The notes: generated from the sequence alone by a model not told the origin. DNA of 64,000 nt from Bordetella parapertussis (GCA_945883285.1 CAMCXH010000001.1:1-64000), one strand, 5' to 3'. Positions 47,161 to 56,964 are shown, numbered from the stretch's first letter. Numbers and translations: made by a program.

Positions 47161-47595
47161 TCAGGCAATCAGCGGATTGCGCAGCTTGAGTGCAGGAAAT
47201 CGGCCGAAGTCGCGATCGGCCGTCCACAGCTCACTGACCCCGTGGGCCAGGCACAGCGCAGCGACTCGGGCGTCGTGCGCCAGTGGGCCGGTCACCCGAC
47301 CCTGTGACAGCAGCTCGCGCAGCCTTGGCCACTGATCGTCGCCCTCGGCCAGCAGGTGAAGGGTCGGGCTCTCGAACCAGGCATCGAGCTGATCGATGGC
47401 GCGGGCAGTGGTCGAGGGCGGCGCATAGATGCGCGGATGGGTCACGATCGAAAAGAACTCGGTGACGCAAGGCCATGCGATGGCCCAGGCCGCGCTGCCG
47501 GTGGCGAGTGTGGTGATGGCCGCCGAGGCCGCCGAATGAAACTCAGCGTCTTTGCGGTGTGCATACACCAGCAGATTGGTGTCGACCGCGATCAT
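47161..47595 (-). CDS. vapC: VapC family PIN-domain ribonuclease toxin
   Basis: 144 residues. IAVDTNLLVYAHRKD with Asp5, PCVTEFFSIVTHPR with the Glu, and HDARVAALCLAHGVSELWTA plus DRDFGRFP give all four acidic positions of the PIN site. It overlaps its antitoxin by four bases (ATGA). Intact pair. Confidence 0.88.
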   Translation of the reverse strand: MIAVDTNLLVYAHRKDAEFHSAASAAITTLATGSAAWAIAWPCVTEFFSIVTHPRIYAPPSTTARAIDQLDAWFESPTLHLLAEGDDQWPRLRELLSQGRVTGPLAHDARVAALCLAHGVSELWTADRDFGRFPALKLRNPLIA

Positions 47596-47837
47596 GTTCG
47601 GTCTTGGTAGGCCAGATCGCGGATCCGCTCCCAGTCGGCGCCCTGCAGATCAGACTGCAGCCCTTTACCGCCGAAGCTGGCATCGCGCAGCCGAAAGGGC
47701 TTGGCCTTCGACTGCCTACGAGCAAGCTCGTGGCGCAGCCCCTGCTCGACCAGGGCCTTCAGTGTGGTGCCTTCAGCATCAGCCACGCGCCTGGCCTGTT
47801 CGAGCACCGCGTCGGAGATCTCGATGGTGGTCTTCAT
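47592..47837 (-). CDS. vapB: VapB-type ribbon-helix-helix antitoxin
   Basis: 81 residues from the ATG at 47837. MKTTIEISDAVLEQARRVAD is the RHH strand and first helix, GTTLKALVEQGLRHELA the second. The C-terminal FGGKGLQSDLQGADWERI contacts the toxin. An upstream ATG at 47876 is possible but gives a non-conserved extension. Confidence 0.85.
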   Translation of the reverse strand: MKTTIEISDAVLEQARRVADAEGTTLKALVEQGLRHELARRQSKAKPFRLRDASFGGKGLQSDLQGADWERIRDLAYQDRT

Positions 47838-47915
47838 ATGGGCACCCATATTTGCGAATAAAGGCGACCGTATCACACCGAAGGTGACGGCGCAGCCCCC
47901 TGCGCCGTCCCGGAA

Positions 47916-48857
47916 TCAACCCTTCGACAGCGCCCGCTTGAGCGCCGCTGCGCACACCTCGACCGCTTCGTTCGCCTCGCTGATCACCCGGCCCATGGTG
48001 ATGAAGCCGTGGATCTGGCGCTCGAAACTCACCAGCGTGGCCTTGTTGCCGGCTTCGCTCAGGCGCTGCGCATAGGCGACGCCTTCGTCGCGCAGCGGGT
48101 CGTAGCCGGCCACCAGCACCAGCGCCGGCGGCAGACCCGAGAGGTCGTCGGCCAGCAGCGGCGAGGCGCGCCAGTCGAGGTAGTGCCTGGTGTCGGCGAT
48201 GTAGTGACCGCGGAAGTAGGTCATCGAGTCGGAGGTCAGCAGATAGCCCTGACCATTGACCTGATACGACTTTGTATTGAAGCGCTGGTCGGTGGCCGGG
48301 TAGATCAGCAGCTGAAAGCTGATCGGCAGATCCCTGGCATTGCGTGCGGCAATCGCGATGACTGCCGCGAGCTTGCCGCCGGCGCTGTCGCCACCGACGG
48401 CGATACGCGTCGGATCGATGTTCAGGTTGCTCGCATGCTGCTGCACCCAGCGGGTCGCGGCCAGGCAATCGTCGACCGGCACCGGGAACGGGAATTCGGG
48501 CGCGAGGCGATAGTCGACCGAGACCACGGTGCAACCCGACTTCAGGGCCAGGTCGCGACACAGCACATCATGGGTGTCGAGGTCGCCGATCACCCAGCCG
48601 CCGCCATGAAAATAGACCAGCACCGGCAGTGCGCCGGCCGATGCCGGCAAGGGGCGATACAGGCGAAGCGGGATCGGGCCGTGCGGGCCGTCTGCGCTCA
48701 GATCACGAACCGTGTCGACCGGGCTTGCCTCGGGTTGCGTGAAAAAGCGCCGCTCGCGGTATTGGGCGCGGGCGGTCACCGGGTCCTGGGTATGAACCGC
48801 GGGCATGTTGCGGCTGGCGATCAGATCGAGCAGGGTCTTTGCCTGGGGGTCGAGCAT
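47916..48857 (-). CDS. Alpha/beta hydrolase of the hormone-sensitive lipase family (acetyl esterase-like)
   Basis: 313 residues. VLVYFHGGGWVIGDLDTHD has the HGGG oxyanion motif, IAVGGDSAGGKLAAVIAIA the nucleophile Ser, AGYDPLRDEGVAYAQRL the Asp and ERQIHGFITM the His. It hydrolyses short acyl or aryl esters in the cytoplasm. Immediately right of the toxin-antitoxin stretch, it marks the return to typical chromosomal genes. Confidence 0.9.
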   Translation of the reverse strand: MLDPQAKTLLDLIASRNMPAVHTQDPVTARAQYRERRFFTQPEASPVDTVRDLSADGPHGPIPLRLYRPLPASAGALPVLVYFHGGGWVIGDLDTHDVLCRDLALKSGCTVVSVDYRLAPEFPFPVPVDDCLAATRWVQQHASNLNIDPTRIAVGGDSAGGKLAAVIAIAARNARDLPISFQLLIYPATDQRFNTKSYQVNGQGYLLTSDSMTYFRGHYIADTRHYLDWRASPLLADDLSGLPPALVLVAGYDPLRDEGVAYAQRLSEAGNKATLVSFERQIHGFITMGRVISEANEAVEVCAAALKRALSKG

Positions 48858-48896
48858 GGGGGTCTCCGTTGAGGCGATGTGTTGTGTTGTGCCGGA

Positions 48897-49541
48897 TCAG
48901 ACGTCGCGCGTGAGGGCCAGCCAGCGCGCAACCGAGGGGCGCTGCCATTGATGCGCGGCATAACGCTTCAGCGAATCAGGTACCGGGTCACCATGGATGG
49001 CCAGGCGGTTGATCATCAGGGCGAGGTCGGTGTCGGCGATGCACCACTCGCCGAAGAGGTGGTCGCTGCCGTGGGCGAGCAGGGCGTCGGCGGCTTCGAA
49101 GAGCCGGTCGGCGGCATCGTCGGCGGCTTGTGTCAGCGCACCGAGGTGGCGCTTGAGGAAGACCACTTCGGTGGAGCGCTCGGCGCGCAGCGGCATCAGG
49201 TCGCTGCGCAGCCAGGCCTGCAGCTGTCGGGCCCGGGCCCGTTCGCGCAGGTCAATCGGGTAGAGCGGCGGATGGCCGGGTGCCGGCAGCAGCTCGTCGA
49301 GGTATTCGGCAATCGCCGATGACTCCGAGAGCATGAAGCCGTCGAGGGTCAGCAGCGGCACGCGGCGGGTGAGCGAGCGTCTGGCAAAGTCGGCTTCGTG
49401 ATGTTCGCCGGCCGCCAGATCGACCGGCCTGAGCACCGGCTCGAAGCCCTTTTCGATCAGCGCAACATAGGCCGACAGCGCATAGGGGCTCAGATAGAGT
49501 GCATCAACGTCGAGCACCGGAGCGGCATTAAGAAGCGTCAT
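48897..49541 (-). CDS. Glutathione S-transferase (YfcF-like)
   Basis: 214 residues. DVDALYLSPYALSAYVALIE is the thioredoxin-fold start, SLTRRVPLLTLDG the cis-Pro loop and LSESSAIAEYLDELL the glutathione-contact motif. The C-terminal helical half has CIADTDLALMINRLAIHGD. It lies ten bases from another GST-like gene on the same strand. Confidence 0.85.
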   Translation of the reverse strand: MTLLNAAPVLDVDALYLSPYALSAYVALIEKGFEPVLRPVDLAAGEHHEADFARRSLTRRVPLLTLDGFMLSESSAIAEYLDELLPAPGHPPLYPIDLRERARARQLQAWLRSDLMPLRAERSTEVVFLKRHLGALTQAADDAADRLFEAADALLAHGSDHLFGEWCIADTDLALMINRLAIHGDPVPDSLKRYAAHQWQRPSVARWLALTRDV

Positions 49542-49550
49542 GGAGCGACC

Positions 49551-50573
49551 TCACTTGTTCAGGGCCGACACGACGCTGGCCGGCATCGATGTCTCGAGTT
49601 GTGCGCGTGCCGGTGCGGCCAGCGCACGCCAGGCCGCCCGCAAGTCGGCCAGGCATTTCACCTGATATTTGAAGACGCCCTGCTCGTAGGGCATGCCCCA
49701 GGCTTCGAAGCGGAAGGTGCTGGCACCGGCTGCGATCGCATTGGCATTGGCTTCAAGGAAGGGGAAATAGACCTCGCCCGCGATCTTGAGCAGGCCGGTG
49801 AGCGCCGGCGGCAGCGGTGCATCGGGGGCACGCCATTGCCCTTGAACGCCCGACGCATCATCGAGCTGCATCAGCCAGCGAAACAGAAAAGGAAATTTTT
49901 CGCGCAGATGCTCGGCAGGCGTAGGGTCGCTTGCCAGTTGCGAGAGCTGGCCGAGCCAGCTGAAATCGGCCAGCGACGGGCGCGAGCCAAAGAGATAGCG
50001 CTCTTCGGTGATGTGGGCTTCGAGCAGCGCCATGATGCGATCGGCGCTGGTCTCGACCAGCGGCGCATTGGCCTGGGTGCAGCCCACCAGCGCCATGCGC
50101 CCGACCTGACGGTCGCGAAAGCGGGCCGCGTGGTCGAGGATCGATTCGAGGCCGTGACCGCCCAGCCGATCGAAGGCCAGCCATTCGCTCATCTGCTTCT
50201 GGTCGCGAGCTCGCAGCCAGCGATAGAGAAACATCGCCTTGGTGCCCCATTCGTCGGCCATGTCTTCGAGCAGCATCGCAAGGAATGCTTGTGCCGGGTC
50301 GGCCGGCACGATTGAACGTTCGCCGGGATGCAGGCGCTCGAGCTCGTGCAGCAGCGGCGTCGAGTCGTTGCCATGGCGGCCGTCCGGAAATCGGAGCACC
50401 GGGATGACCGGGACTTTCACCTGCTCGAGCGCATTCGGCGTGCCATCGGTGCCGAGTTGCACCCAGTCATGGGGCAGGCGACGGTAGCGCAGGATGGCGC
50501 GAACCTTCATCGAGTAGGGCGAGCCGAGCCCGCCGTAGAGGGTGTAGCGGCCGGTGTTGTCGGTGGTCGTCAT
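49551..50573 (-). CDS. Glutathione S-transferase family protein, long form
   Basis: 340 residues from the ATG at 50573. The N-domain YTLYGGLGSPYSMKVRAILR with VKVPVIPVLRFPDGRHGNDS and TPLLHELERLHPG is a thioredoxin-type GST domain. The C-terminal part is about 100 residues longer than classical GSTs. It pairs with the shorter GST gene downstream. Substrate unknown. Confidence 0.8.
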   Translation of the reverse strand: MTTTDNTGRYTLYGGLGSPYSMKVRAILRYRRLPHDWVQLGTDGTPNALEQVKVPVIPVLRFPDGRHGNDSTPLLHELERLHPGERSIVPADPAQAFLAMLLEDMADEWGTKAMFLYRWLRARDQKQMSEWLAFDRLGGHGLESILDHAARFRDRQVGRMALVGCTQANAPLVETSADRIMALLEAHITEERYLFGSRPSLADFSWLGQLSQLASDPTPAEHLREKFPFLFRWLMQLDDASGVQGQWRAPDAPLPPALTGLLKIAGEVYFPFLEANANAIAAGASTFRFEAWGMPYEQGVFKYQVKCLADLRAAWRALAAPARAQLETSMPASVVSALNK

Positions 50574-50644
50574 GAAGGTGGTGCAGGCGCCGGGCGGCGT
50601 TGCTGCATCGCGAAAGGGAGATCTGTCGATGATAACCTTGGGAG

Positions 50645-51127
50645 ATGGACGTTCTGCTCTGGATCCTGGTGGTAGTGCTGATCGCGGTCGGTGTGGCCGG
50701 CACCATCCTGCCTGCCCTGCCGGGCGCAATGCTGGTCTTCGGCGGCATTCTGCTGGGCGCCTGGATCGACAATTTCGAGCGGGTGTCGATCACGATCGTG
50801 GTGATCTGCGGGGTGCTCACCCTGCTGGCCTGGGTGACCGACTATGCAGCGGCGATGCTGGGTGCCAAGCGGGCGGGCGCCAGCCGGCTGGCGGTGATCG
50901 GTGCTGCGATTGGCACGATCGCGGGCGTTTTCACCGGGCTGGTCGGCCTGATCTTCATGCCGCTGGTGGGCGCAGCAATCGGCGAGCTGATTGCGGTGCG
51001 CAATGCCACCCGTGCCGCGCAGGTGGGTGTGTCGACCTGGGTCGGCCTGCTGCTGGGCACGCTGGCCAAGGTGGTGCTGACCTTCATGATGGTCGGTATT
51101 TTCGTCGCCGCATTGCTGATTCGCTGA
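50645..51127 (+). CDS. DUF456 membrane protein
   Basis: 160 residues. LLWILVVVLIAVGVAGTILP and ALPGAMLVFGGILLGAWI open the DUF456 fold, GAKRAGASRLAVIGAAIGTI and FMPLVGAAIGELIAVRNA follow. About four membrane segments with glycine-rich repeats. The family has no known function. Confidence 0.85.
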   Translation: MDVLLWILVVVLIAVGVAGTILPALPGAMLVFGGILLGAWIDNFERVSITIVVICGVLTLLAWVTDYAAAMLGAKRAGASRLAVIGAAIGTIAGVFTGLVGLIFMPLVGAAIGELIAVRNATRAAQVGVSTWVGLLLGTLAKVVLTFMMVGIFVAALLIR

Positions 51128-51220
51128 TTCGCCGACCCGACTCGCGCCGCCTGTCCGTCTCGGTGGCCCGTCGGTGGGTTGGTGGTCGCGCATCCGCCGG
51201 CTGCCCGCGATGCTCGGCAC

Positions 51221-52828
51221 ATGTCTGCCACGCTCTCCTCTCGCTCCCCTGCGCCGCCAGCCCGGGCCAATGCCCATGTTCGCGCGCTGGTGGTCGACGA
51301 GCATTCGGCCTCACGACTGGCCATGCGCGATCTGCTGAATTCGATCGGCGTCACCCAGGTACAAATGGCGACCGAGCCGGTCCGCGCGATCCGCATGATG
51401 GAGGCCGAGCGATTCGGGCTGGTCCTGTGCGAAATGAAGTTTCTGTCGCAAATGGACGGCATCCAGGTCCTCGAGTATGTGCGTACTCGCCGACTGCTGC
51501 AGCCGTCAGCCGCATTCGTGCTGATCACTTCAGCCCCCGACCGGCTGACGGTCGCCTCCACAAGAGAGTGGCAACCTGATGCCATCGTGCTCAAGCCGGT
51601 GGTCGCCGAGTCGCTCGGGCCGAGAATCGAGCAGGCCATGCGCCGACGGGTCGCGCTGGCGCCAGTGCACGAGGCGGCCGATCGGGGCGATTCGCAGGCA
51701 CTTCTCGAACGCGTGCAGGCTCTCATCCGTGAAGCGGGTACCCCGAGTCTTGAATTGTTGCGCTGGCAGGCCAATGCCCTGGTCGACCTGGGTCGTTTCA
51801 GTCAGGCTCACGAGGTCTGCGAGCAGGCCTTGTCGGTCAAGACCGATCTGCCCTGGGCCGAGCTGGCGCTGGCGCATTGCGAGCGGGCCGATGGTCGACC
51901 CGACGCCGCCACCAAGCGGGTGCGGGCCCTGATCAAGGCCCATCCGTATTTCGGAGGCGCCTATGACCTGATGATCGATATCCATGAACAGGACGGCCGC
52001 GTCGACAAGGCACTCGAGGTGGCGCAGGCCGCGCTCAAGCAGCTGGCGACCTCGCGACGCATGCGCACCCTGGGCGAGATTGCCTATGCGCACGGCGAGC
52101 TCGAGGTGGCCGAGCAGTGCTATACCGATCTGATCCGCAAGAACGGCGCCTCGCTCACGCGCAGCCCGCTCGACATCGGCATGCTCGGGCAGGTGTTCGT
52201 TACTCAGGGGGAGTCGGACAAGGCGCTGCGCCTGGTGTCGACCGCCCATGATCAGCTCGCCACCGATTCAACTGCCGGCGCGCTGGCTGCTGCCGTGCTG
52301 TCACAGGCCCATGCCGCCAAAGGGGATGGCCCGGCCGCCGAGACCTTCGCCCGCAAGGCGCTGGCACTGGCGGCGGCGGCCGAAGGGCCCGAACATGTCT
52401 CGCTCCTGGTGGCCAAGGGCGCTTTCAATGCCGGCCTCAAAGAAGAGGCCGAAGCGCTGGTTCGCCAGACGATGGCGGCGCGCAAAACACCGGGTGCTCC
52501 CGGTGCGCTGGCCCGCAAAGTCATCCTGGATGCCGGGCTCAAGCCCGAGGCCTTCGCAACCGCTGCGATCGCATCGCCTAGACCTTTGTCGAGCGATATC
52601 CAGGAGGCGATGGACTGCCTGCATCAGGCCCGATTCGACGAGGCTGCCGCGCATATCGACCGTGCCCGCGAGCGGCTGCCGAGAAATCCGATGGTTCTGC
52701 TTGCGACCGTTCAGGTCTACCTGCTGCGCATGCATGCCAAGGGCTTCGATGAGGCGTCGGCGGAGCAGGTGCGACGATGTCTGGCCGAGGTTGATCGACA
52801 GATCCCGGGCGACCAGCGGATCTTCTAG
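51221..52828 (+). CDS. TPR protein with receiver-like domain lacking the phospho-aspartate
   Basis: 535 residues. The receiver at about 18-135 begins VRALVVDEHSASRLAMRDLL and keeps the Thr/Ser (VLITSAP) and Lys (IVLKPV), but at the phosphorylation site reads LVLCEMKFLSQMDGIQV, with Glu for Asp. The remaining 400 residues are tetratricopeptide-like repeats (AHEVCEQALSVKTDLPWAEL, KALEVAQAALKQLA). It may work as a fixed, phosphomimetic scaffold. No kinase gene is next to it. An upstream start at 51179 is possible. Confidence 0.8.
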   Translation: MSATLSSRSPAPPARANAHVRALVVDEHSASRLAMRDLLNSIGVTQVQMATEPVRAIRMMEAERFGLVLCEMKFLSQMDGIQVLEYVRTRRLLQPSAAFVLITSAPDRLTVASTREWQPDAIVLKPVVAESLGPRIEQAMRRRVALAPVHEAADRGDSQALLERVQALIREAGTPSLELLRWQANALVDLGRFSQAHEVCEQALSVKTDLPWAELALAHCERADGRPDAATKRVRALIKAHPYFGGAYDLMIDIHEQDGRVDKALEVAQAALKQLATSRRMRTLGEIAYAHGELEVAEQCYTDLIRKNGASLTRSPLDIGMLGQVFVTQGESDKALRLVSTAHDQLATDSTAGALAAAVLSQAHAAKGDGPAAETFARKALALAAAAEGPEHVSLLVAKGAFNAGLKEEAEALVRQTMAARKTPGAPGALARKVILDAGLKPEAFATAAIASPRPLSSDIQEAMDCLHQARFDEAAAHIDRARERLPRNPMVLLATVQVYLLRMHAKGFDEASAEQVRRCLAEVDRQIPGDQRIF

Positions 52829-52874
52829 CAGCCGATCAGGCAAGCGTCTTCGCGATCCCACTTCGCGCCATGGC

Positions 52875-54203
52875 TCAGCCGGGCGGAAGGCGGCCGTCGG
52901 TCTCGATCTGTTTTTCGAGCTGGGCAAGCACCGCCCGCAGATGCTGGCGCAGCACGTAAAGCTCGGGACTGAGCGCATCGGGCACACGCTGGTTCAACAG
53001 GCTCAGGTCGATGTCTCTGAGCAGCTGCAGGTGCTCTGCCGGGTTACCGCGGCCTTGCAGCATGTCGAGCTCGACGAACTGCAGCTCGCTGTTCCAGCGA
53101 TAGATGCGACGCCTGATTCGCCACATCCAGATGCTCGGCGCAAAGCGCAGCAAGGGCCCGAGGATAGCCAGCAGCGGCAGTCCGATGAGCAGCAGTCGCT
53201 GCACCCAGACCGCCGTCCAGAGCGGCAGATAGCGACGCAGGAATCCAGGGCCGTTGCGGTAGAAGCGTTCGGCATCTTCCGAGGCTTCGTATTCGCCGGG
53301 CAGCGTGTTCGGAAAGACGCCCGGTCCGTTGAGCAGGGTTCCCTGCCCATGGACTTCGCGCGCCGCATCGATCAGCAGGTCGACGATGACAGGATGCAAG
53401 TCGTCACGGGCGAGCAGGATGGCAGTTGGTGCCACCAGGACGATGTCACGGTCGGGCAAATCGATGATCGGATCGATCACCCCTGCCGGAAGATCCACCT
53501 TCGACAGGAAAGGGGCCCGCCTCGCGAAGGCGTCTGCGCGGTGAAAGCTGGCGATTTGGATGCTTGGGTCGCGAAGCAGGCGATCGATGGTGGGTGACTC
53601 GGGGGCGCCGACAAAAAATGCGGCGTCGACGGCGTCCTCGATCAAAGCCTGCGCGGCGGCTGATCCGCCGATCTCGAGGCGGAGGGTCGGCGGTTTATCG
53701 AGCCCGTAAAGGTGAAGTGCAGCGTTGGCCACCACCTGAGTGCCGCTGCCTCGCGCGCCGATCGCGATCCGCTTGCCGATCAGTTCGGTCACCGACGAGA
53801 TCGGTCTGGCGCCCCGCGAAAAAAGCCACAGCGGCTCGTAAAAAAGGTGCCCAAGCGAGACCAGTCCGCTGGTGTCCTCGCCGTGCTGGGTCAGCCCGCT
53901 TTGCACGATCGCAATCTGCACATCGCTTTTCGGGTCACGCAGTCGCTGCAGATTTTCGGCTGCGCCTGAGGAGGACCGCAACTCGAGCGTCACGCCCTGC
54001 CGGGCGAGCGCGTCGCGGTAGCGGCTGGCATAGAGCTGATAGGCCCCGTCGGGCGCGCCGGTCGACATCACCACTTTTTTGGGCGGTGCCGGTTGCCAGA
54101 GCCAGAAGGTAATCCCTGTAGCCAATGCGATACCGGCGACAACCAGCATCAGCATCATGCGGCTGCGCGGATCAGTGTCGCGCCGTTCTGGCGATCCAGG
54201 CAT
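52875..54203 (-). CDS. TAXI family TRAP-type solute receptor with C-terminal membrane region
   Basis: 442 residues from ATG (a GTG at 54215 overlapping the glgA stop would add four). The N-terminal anchor is MMLMLVVAGIALATGITFWL. KKVVMSTGAPDGAYQLYA, LELRSSSGAAENLQRL and GSGTQVVANAALHLYG are the TAXI binding fold. A second membrane segment near 330-355 (VQRLLLIGLPLLAILGPLL) and a cytoplasmic tail are unlike simple periplasmic receptors. No TRAP permease gene is near, so it may be a sensor or anchored receptor. Confidence 0.82.
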   Translation of the reverse strand: MPGSPERRDTDPRSRMMLMLVVAGIALATGITFWLWQPAPPKKVVMSTGAPDGAYQLYASRYRDALARQGVTLELRSSSGAAENLQRLRDPKSDVQIAIVQSGLTQHGEDTSGLVSLGHLFYEPLWLFSRGARPISSVTELIGKRIAIGARGSGTQVVANAALHLYGLDKPPTLRLEIGGSAAAQALIEDAVDAAFFVGAPESPTIDRLLRDPSIQIASFHRADAFARRAPFLSKVDLPAGVIDPIIDLPDRDIVLVAPTAILLARDDLHPVIVDLLIDAAREVHGQGTLLNGPGVFPNTLPGEYEASEDAERFYRNGPGFLRRYLPLWTAVWVQRLLLIGLPLLAILGPLLRFAPSIWMWRIRRRIYRWNSELQFVELDMLQGRGNPAEHLQLLRDIDLSLLNQRVPDALSPELYVLRQHLRAVLAQLEKQIETDGRLPPG

Positions 54204-54211
54204 CGGCTGAC

Positions 54212-55705
54212 TCACGGGGCGACCTGACCGAGCAGACCTTTGTAGAGTTCGGCATAGCGGGTTGCCGGCGCGTGCCAGGAGGTGTCCTGCGCCATCGCCC
54301 GCTGCATCACCCGTTGCCACAGGGGCGGGTTGTGCCACAAGTGGATGGCACGACGCAGGGCATCAGAGAGTTCATCGAGATGGGCTCCCCGATAGGAAAA
54401 ACCGGTGGCCCGGTCCTCGCGCACCGCGACCTCATTGGCATCGACCACCGTGTCGGCCAGACCGCCGACCTGATGGACCAGCGGGATCGTGCCGTAGCGC
54501 AGGCCGTAGAGCTGGGTCAGCCCGCAGGGCTCGAAACGTGACGGCACGCCGATCAGGTCGCTGCCGGCCACGATGCGGTGGGCGAGCGCCTCGTCGTAGC
54601 CGATGCTGACCCCGACCTGGTCGGGTGCGGCCTGCGCGGTCGCGCGGCAGGCATGTTCGAGCGCCGGGTCGCCACTGCCCAGCATCACCATCTGCCCGCC
54701 GGCGCCCAGCCACTGATGCAGCGCCGAGAGCAGCAGATCGAGCCCTTTTTGCGGTGAGAGTCGGCTGATGACACCCAGGATGGGTGCGCCTGGGGTCTGG
54801 CGCAGCCCGAACTCGCGCTGCAGTGCCTGCTTGCACAGCGCCTTGCCGGCGGTGTGCTCTGCATCGAAGGGGGCGGCGATCGCGGTATCGGTCGCCGGGT
54901 TCCAGATGGCGGTATCGATGCCGTTGACGATGCCGCAGAGGCGATCTGCCCGATGGCGCAGCAGGCCGTCGAGCTGATGGCCCTCGGCCGGCGTCAGAAT
55001 CTCGCGGGCGTAGGTCGGGCTGACCGTGGTGATTCGGTCGGAAAACTGGATGCCGCCCTTGAGAAAGCACAGCTCGGCATGGAATTCGATGCCGGCAGGG
55101 CTGGCCATCCAGCCGGGTAGCTGCAGATCGCCGAAACGCTCGGCTGAGAATCGCCCCTGGTAGGCGAGGTTGTGTATCGTCAGCACGCTGCGCGCCCGCG
55201 ACACGCCGGTGGCGGCGGTGGCATGGGCTGCCATGTAGACCGGCGCCAGAGCGGCATGCCAGTCGTGGGCATGGACAATATCGGGGCACCAGGCCGGATC
55301 GAGCTCACCCATTGCGAGCTGTGCGGCCACCCAACCGAGCAGTGCAAAGCGCTGCAGGTTGTCGGGCCACTCCCGGCCGTCCGGGCCGAGATAGGGATTG
55401 CCCGGCCTGGCATAGAGCCAGGGTGCATCGATCAGATAGGTCGGCACGGTGCTCTCAGGCAGCAGGCCGCGCAACAGCGTGACGCGGGCCGCGCCGAAGG
55501 CCGGGCCGCACCGTGCGATCTCGACCGGCGACTTCAGGGCCTCGCGCAGCGCCGGCAACCCGGGCAGCAGCAGCCGCGCATCGAGCTTTGCTGCGCGCTG
55601 CGCTTTCGGCAGCGCTGCCACGACATCGGCCAGCCCACCTGTCTTGACCAGCGGGAAGCACTCGGCGGCTGTATGCAGCACCCGGATCGCGGCAGGCTTT
55701 CTCAT
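54212..55705 (-). CDS. glgA: Glycogen synthase (ADP-glucose)
   Basis: 497 residues. RVLHTAAECFPLVKTGGLAD is the GlgA N-terminus with the KTGGL motif; DIVHAHDWHAALAPVYM and LTIHNLAYQGRF follow. The C-domain reads GVISRLSPQKGLDLLL, and the donor site GVPSRFEPCGLTQLYGLRYG. It extends alpha-1,4-glucan from ADP-glucose. Its ATG overlaps the glgC stop by one base (TGATG), so the two are co-translated. Confidence 0.95.
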   Translation of the reverse strand: MRKPAAIRVLHTAAECFPLVKTGGLADVVAALPKAQRAAKLDARLLLPGLPALREALKSPVEIARCGPAFGAARVTLLRGLLPESTVPTYLIDAPWLYARPGNPYLGPDGREWPDNLQRFALLGWVAAQLAMGELDPAWCPDIVHAHDWHAALAPVYMAAHATAATGVSRARSVLTIHNLAYQGRFSAERFGDLQLPGWMASPAGIEFHAELCFLKGGIQFSDRITTVSPTYAREILTPAEGHQLDGLLRHRADRLCGIVNGIDTAIWNPATDTAIAAPFDAEHTAGKALCKQALQREFGLRQTPGAPILGVISRLSPQKGLDLLLSALHQWLGAGGQMVMLGSGDPALEHACRATAQAAPDQVGVSIGYDEALAHRIVAGSDLIGVPSRFEPCGLTQLYGLRYGTIPLVHQVGGLADTVVDANEVAVREDRATGFSYRGAHLDELSDALRRAIHLWHNPPLWQRVMQRAMAQDTSWHAPATRYAELYKGLLGQVAP

Positions 55706-56964
55706 CAGAGCCGGGCCAGCATACTGGCCGTGATCAGTGTGATCCCCTGGTCGGTCCGGTTGAATCGTGCGGCATCGGCGACCGGATCTTCGCCGACCAC
55801 CAGTCCCTCGGGAATCGAACAGCCCCGATCGACGATCGTGCGGGTCAGCCGCGCGCCGCGCCCGACCCTGACCTCGGGCAGCAGCACTGACCAGGCCACC
55901 TTCGCATAGGAATGAACCCGGCAGCTCGAAAAAAGCAGCGAGCGCTCGAGCGAGCCCGAGACGATGCAGCCGCCCGAGACCATCGACTCGACCGCCATGC
56001 CGCGTCGCTCGCCCTGGTTGTGCACGAACTTGGCCGGCGGCAGCTGCTCCTGGTAGGTCCAGATCGGCCAGTCGCGGTCGTAGAGGTTGAGTTCGGGGTC
56101 GGTGGCAGTGAGGTCGATATTGGCCGACCAGTAGGCGTCGAGCGTGCCGACGTCGCGCCAGTAAGGCGTCTTGCCCGGCTCGGTGCCGACGCAACTCCGC
56201 CCGAAGGGATGGGCCATGGCTCGGCCGGCCTTGACCAGTGCCGGAATCACATCGCGTCCGAAATCATGCTGCGTGGCATCGCCGCTCATGTGGCGGGGCA
56301 GTTCGTCGTAGAGGAATTCGGCATCAAAGAGATAGATGCCCATGCTCGCGAGCGCGACGTCGGGACGTCCGGGCACCGGATCGGGATGTGCGGGTTTCTC
56401 GGTGAACTCGAGGATGCGGTTGCTGGTATCGACCTTCATCACGCCGAAGGCATGCGCCTCACTGATCGGCACTTCAATGCAGCCTACCGTGCAGGGCGCG
56501 CCGCTCTCGACATGGTCGACCAGCATGCGCGAGTAGTCCATCTTGTAGATGTGATCGCCGGCCAGCACTAGGACGAAGTCGGGCCGATGGCTGCGGAAAA
56601 TATCGAGGTTCTGGTAGACCGCATCGGCGGTGCCGCGATACCAGGACGCTTCTTCGAGCCGCTGCTGCGCCGGCAGCAGATCGACGAACTCGTTCATTTC
56701 GGACTTCAGGAAGCCCCAGCCCCGCTGGATATGCCGCAGCAGGCTGTGCGACTTGTATTGTGTGAGCACGCCCATGCGCCGGATGCCGGAGTTCAGGCAG
56801 TTCGACATCGCAAAGTCGACGATCCTGAACTTGCCGCCGAAATAGACCGCCGGTTTGGCACGGATATCGGTGAGTTGCTGCAGCCGGCTGCCCCGACCGC
56901 CGGCCAGCACCAGCGCCAGGGCCCGACGGGGCAGTTGCAGGCGCGCCAGGGCGTTTTCGGTCAT
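55705..56964 (-). CDS. glgC: Glucose-1-phosphate adenylyltransferase
   Basis: 419 residues from the ATG at 56964. [20 protein letters not shown] is the nucleotide-binding loop, [20 protein letters not shown] the sugar-nucleotidyltransferase core, [16 protein letters not shown] and [12 protein letters not shown] the active site. A C-terminal left-handed helix domain completes it. It makes ADP-glucose for GlgA, the committed step of glycogen synthesis. Confidence 0.95.
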   Translation of the reverse strand: MTENALARLQLPRRALALVLAGGRGSRLQQLTDIRAKPAVYFGGKFRIVDFAMSNCLNSGIRRMGVLTQYKSHSLLRHIQRGWGFLKSEMNEFVDLLPAQQRLEEASWYRGTADAVYQNLDIFRSHRPDFVLVLAGDHIYKMDYSRMLVDHVESGAPCTVGCIEVPISEAHAFGVMKVDTSNRILEFTEKPAHPDPVPGRPDVALASMGIYLFDAEFLYDELPRHMSGDATQHDFGRDVIPALVKAGRAMAHPFGRSCVGTEPGKTPYWRDVGTLDAYWSANIDLTATDPELNLYDRDWPIWTYQEQLPPAKFVHNQGERRGMAVESMVSGGCIVSGSLERSLLFSSCRVHSYAKVAWSVLLPEVRVGRGARLTRTIVDRGCSIPEGLVVGEDPVADAARFNRTDQGITLITASMLARL

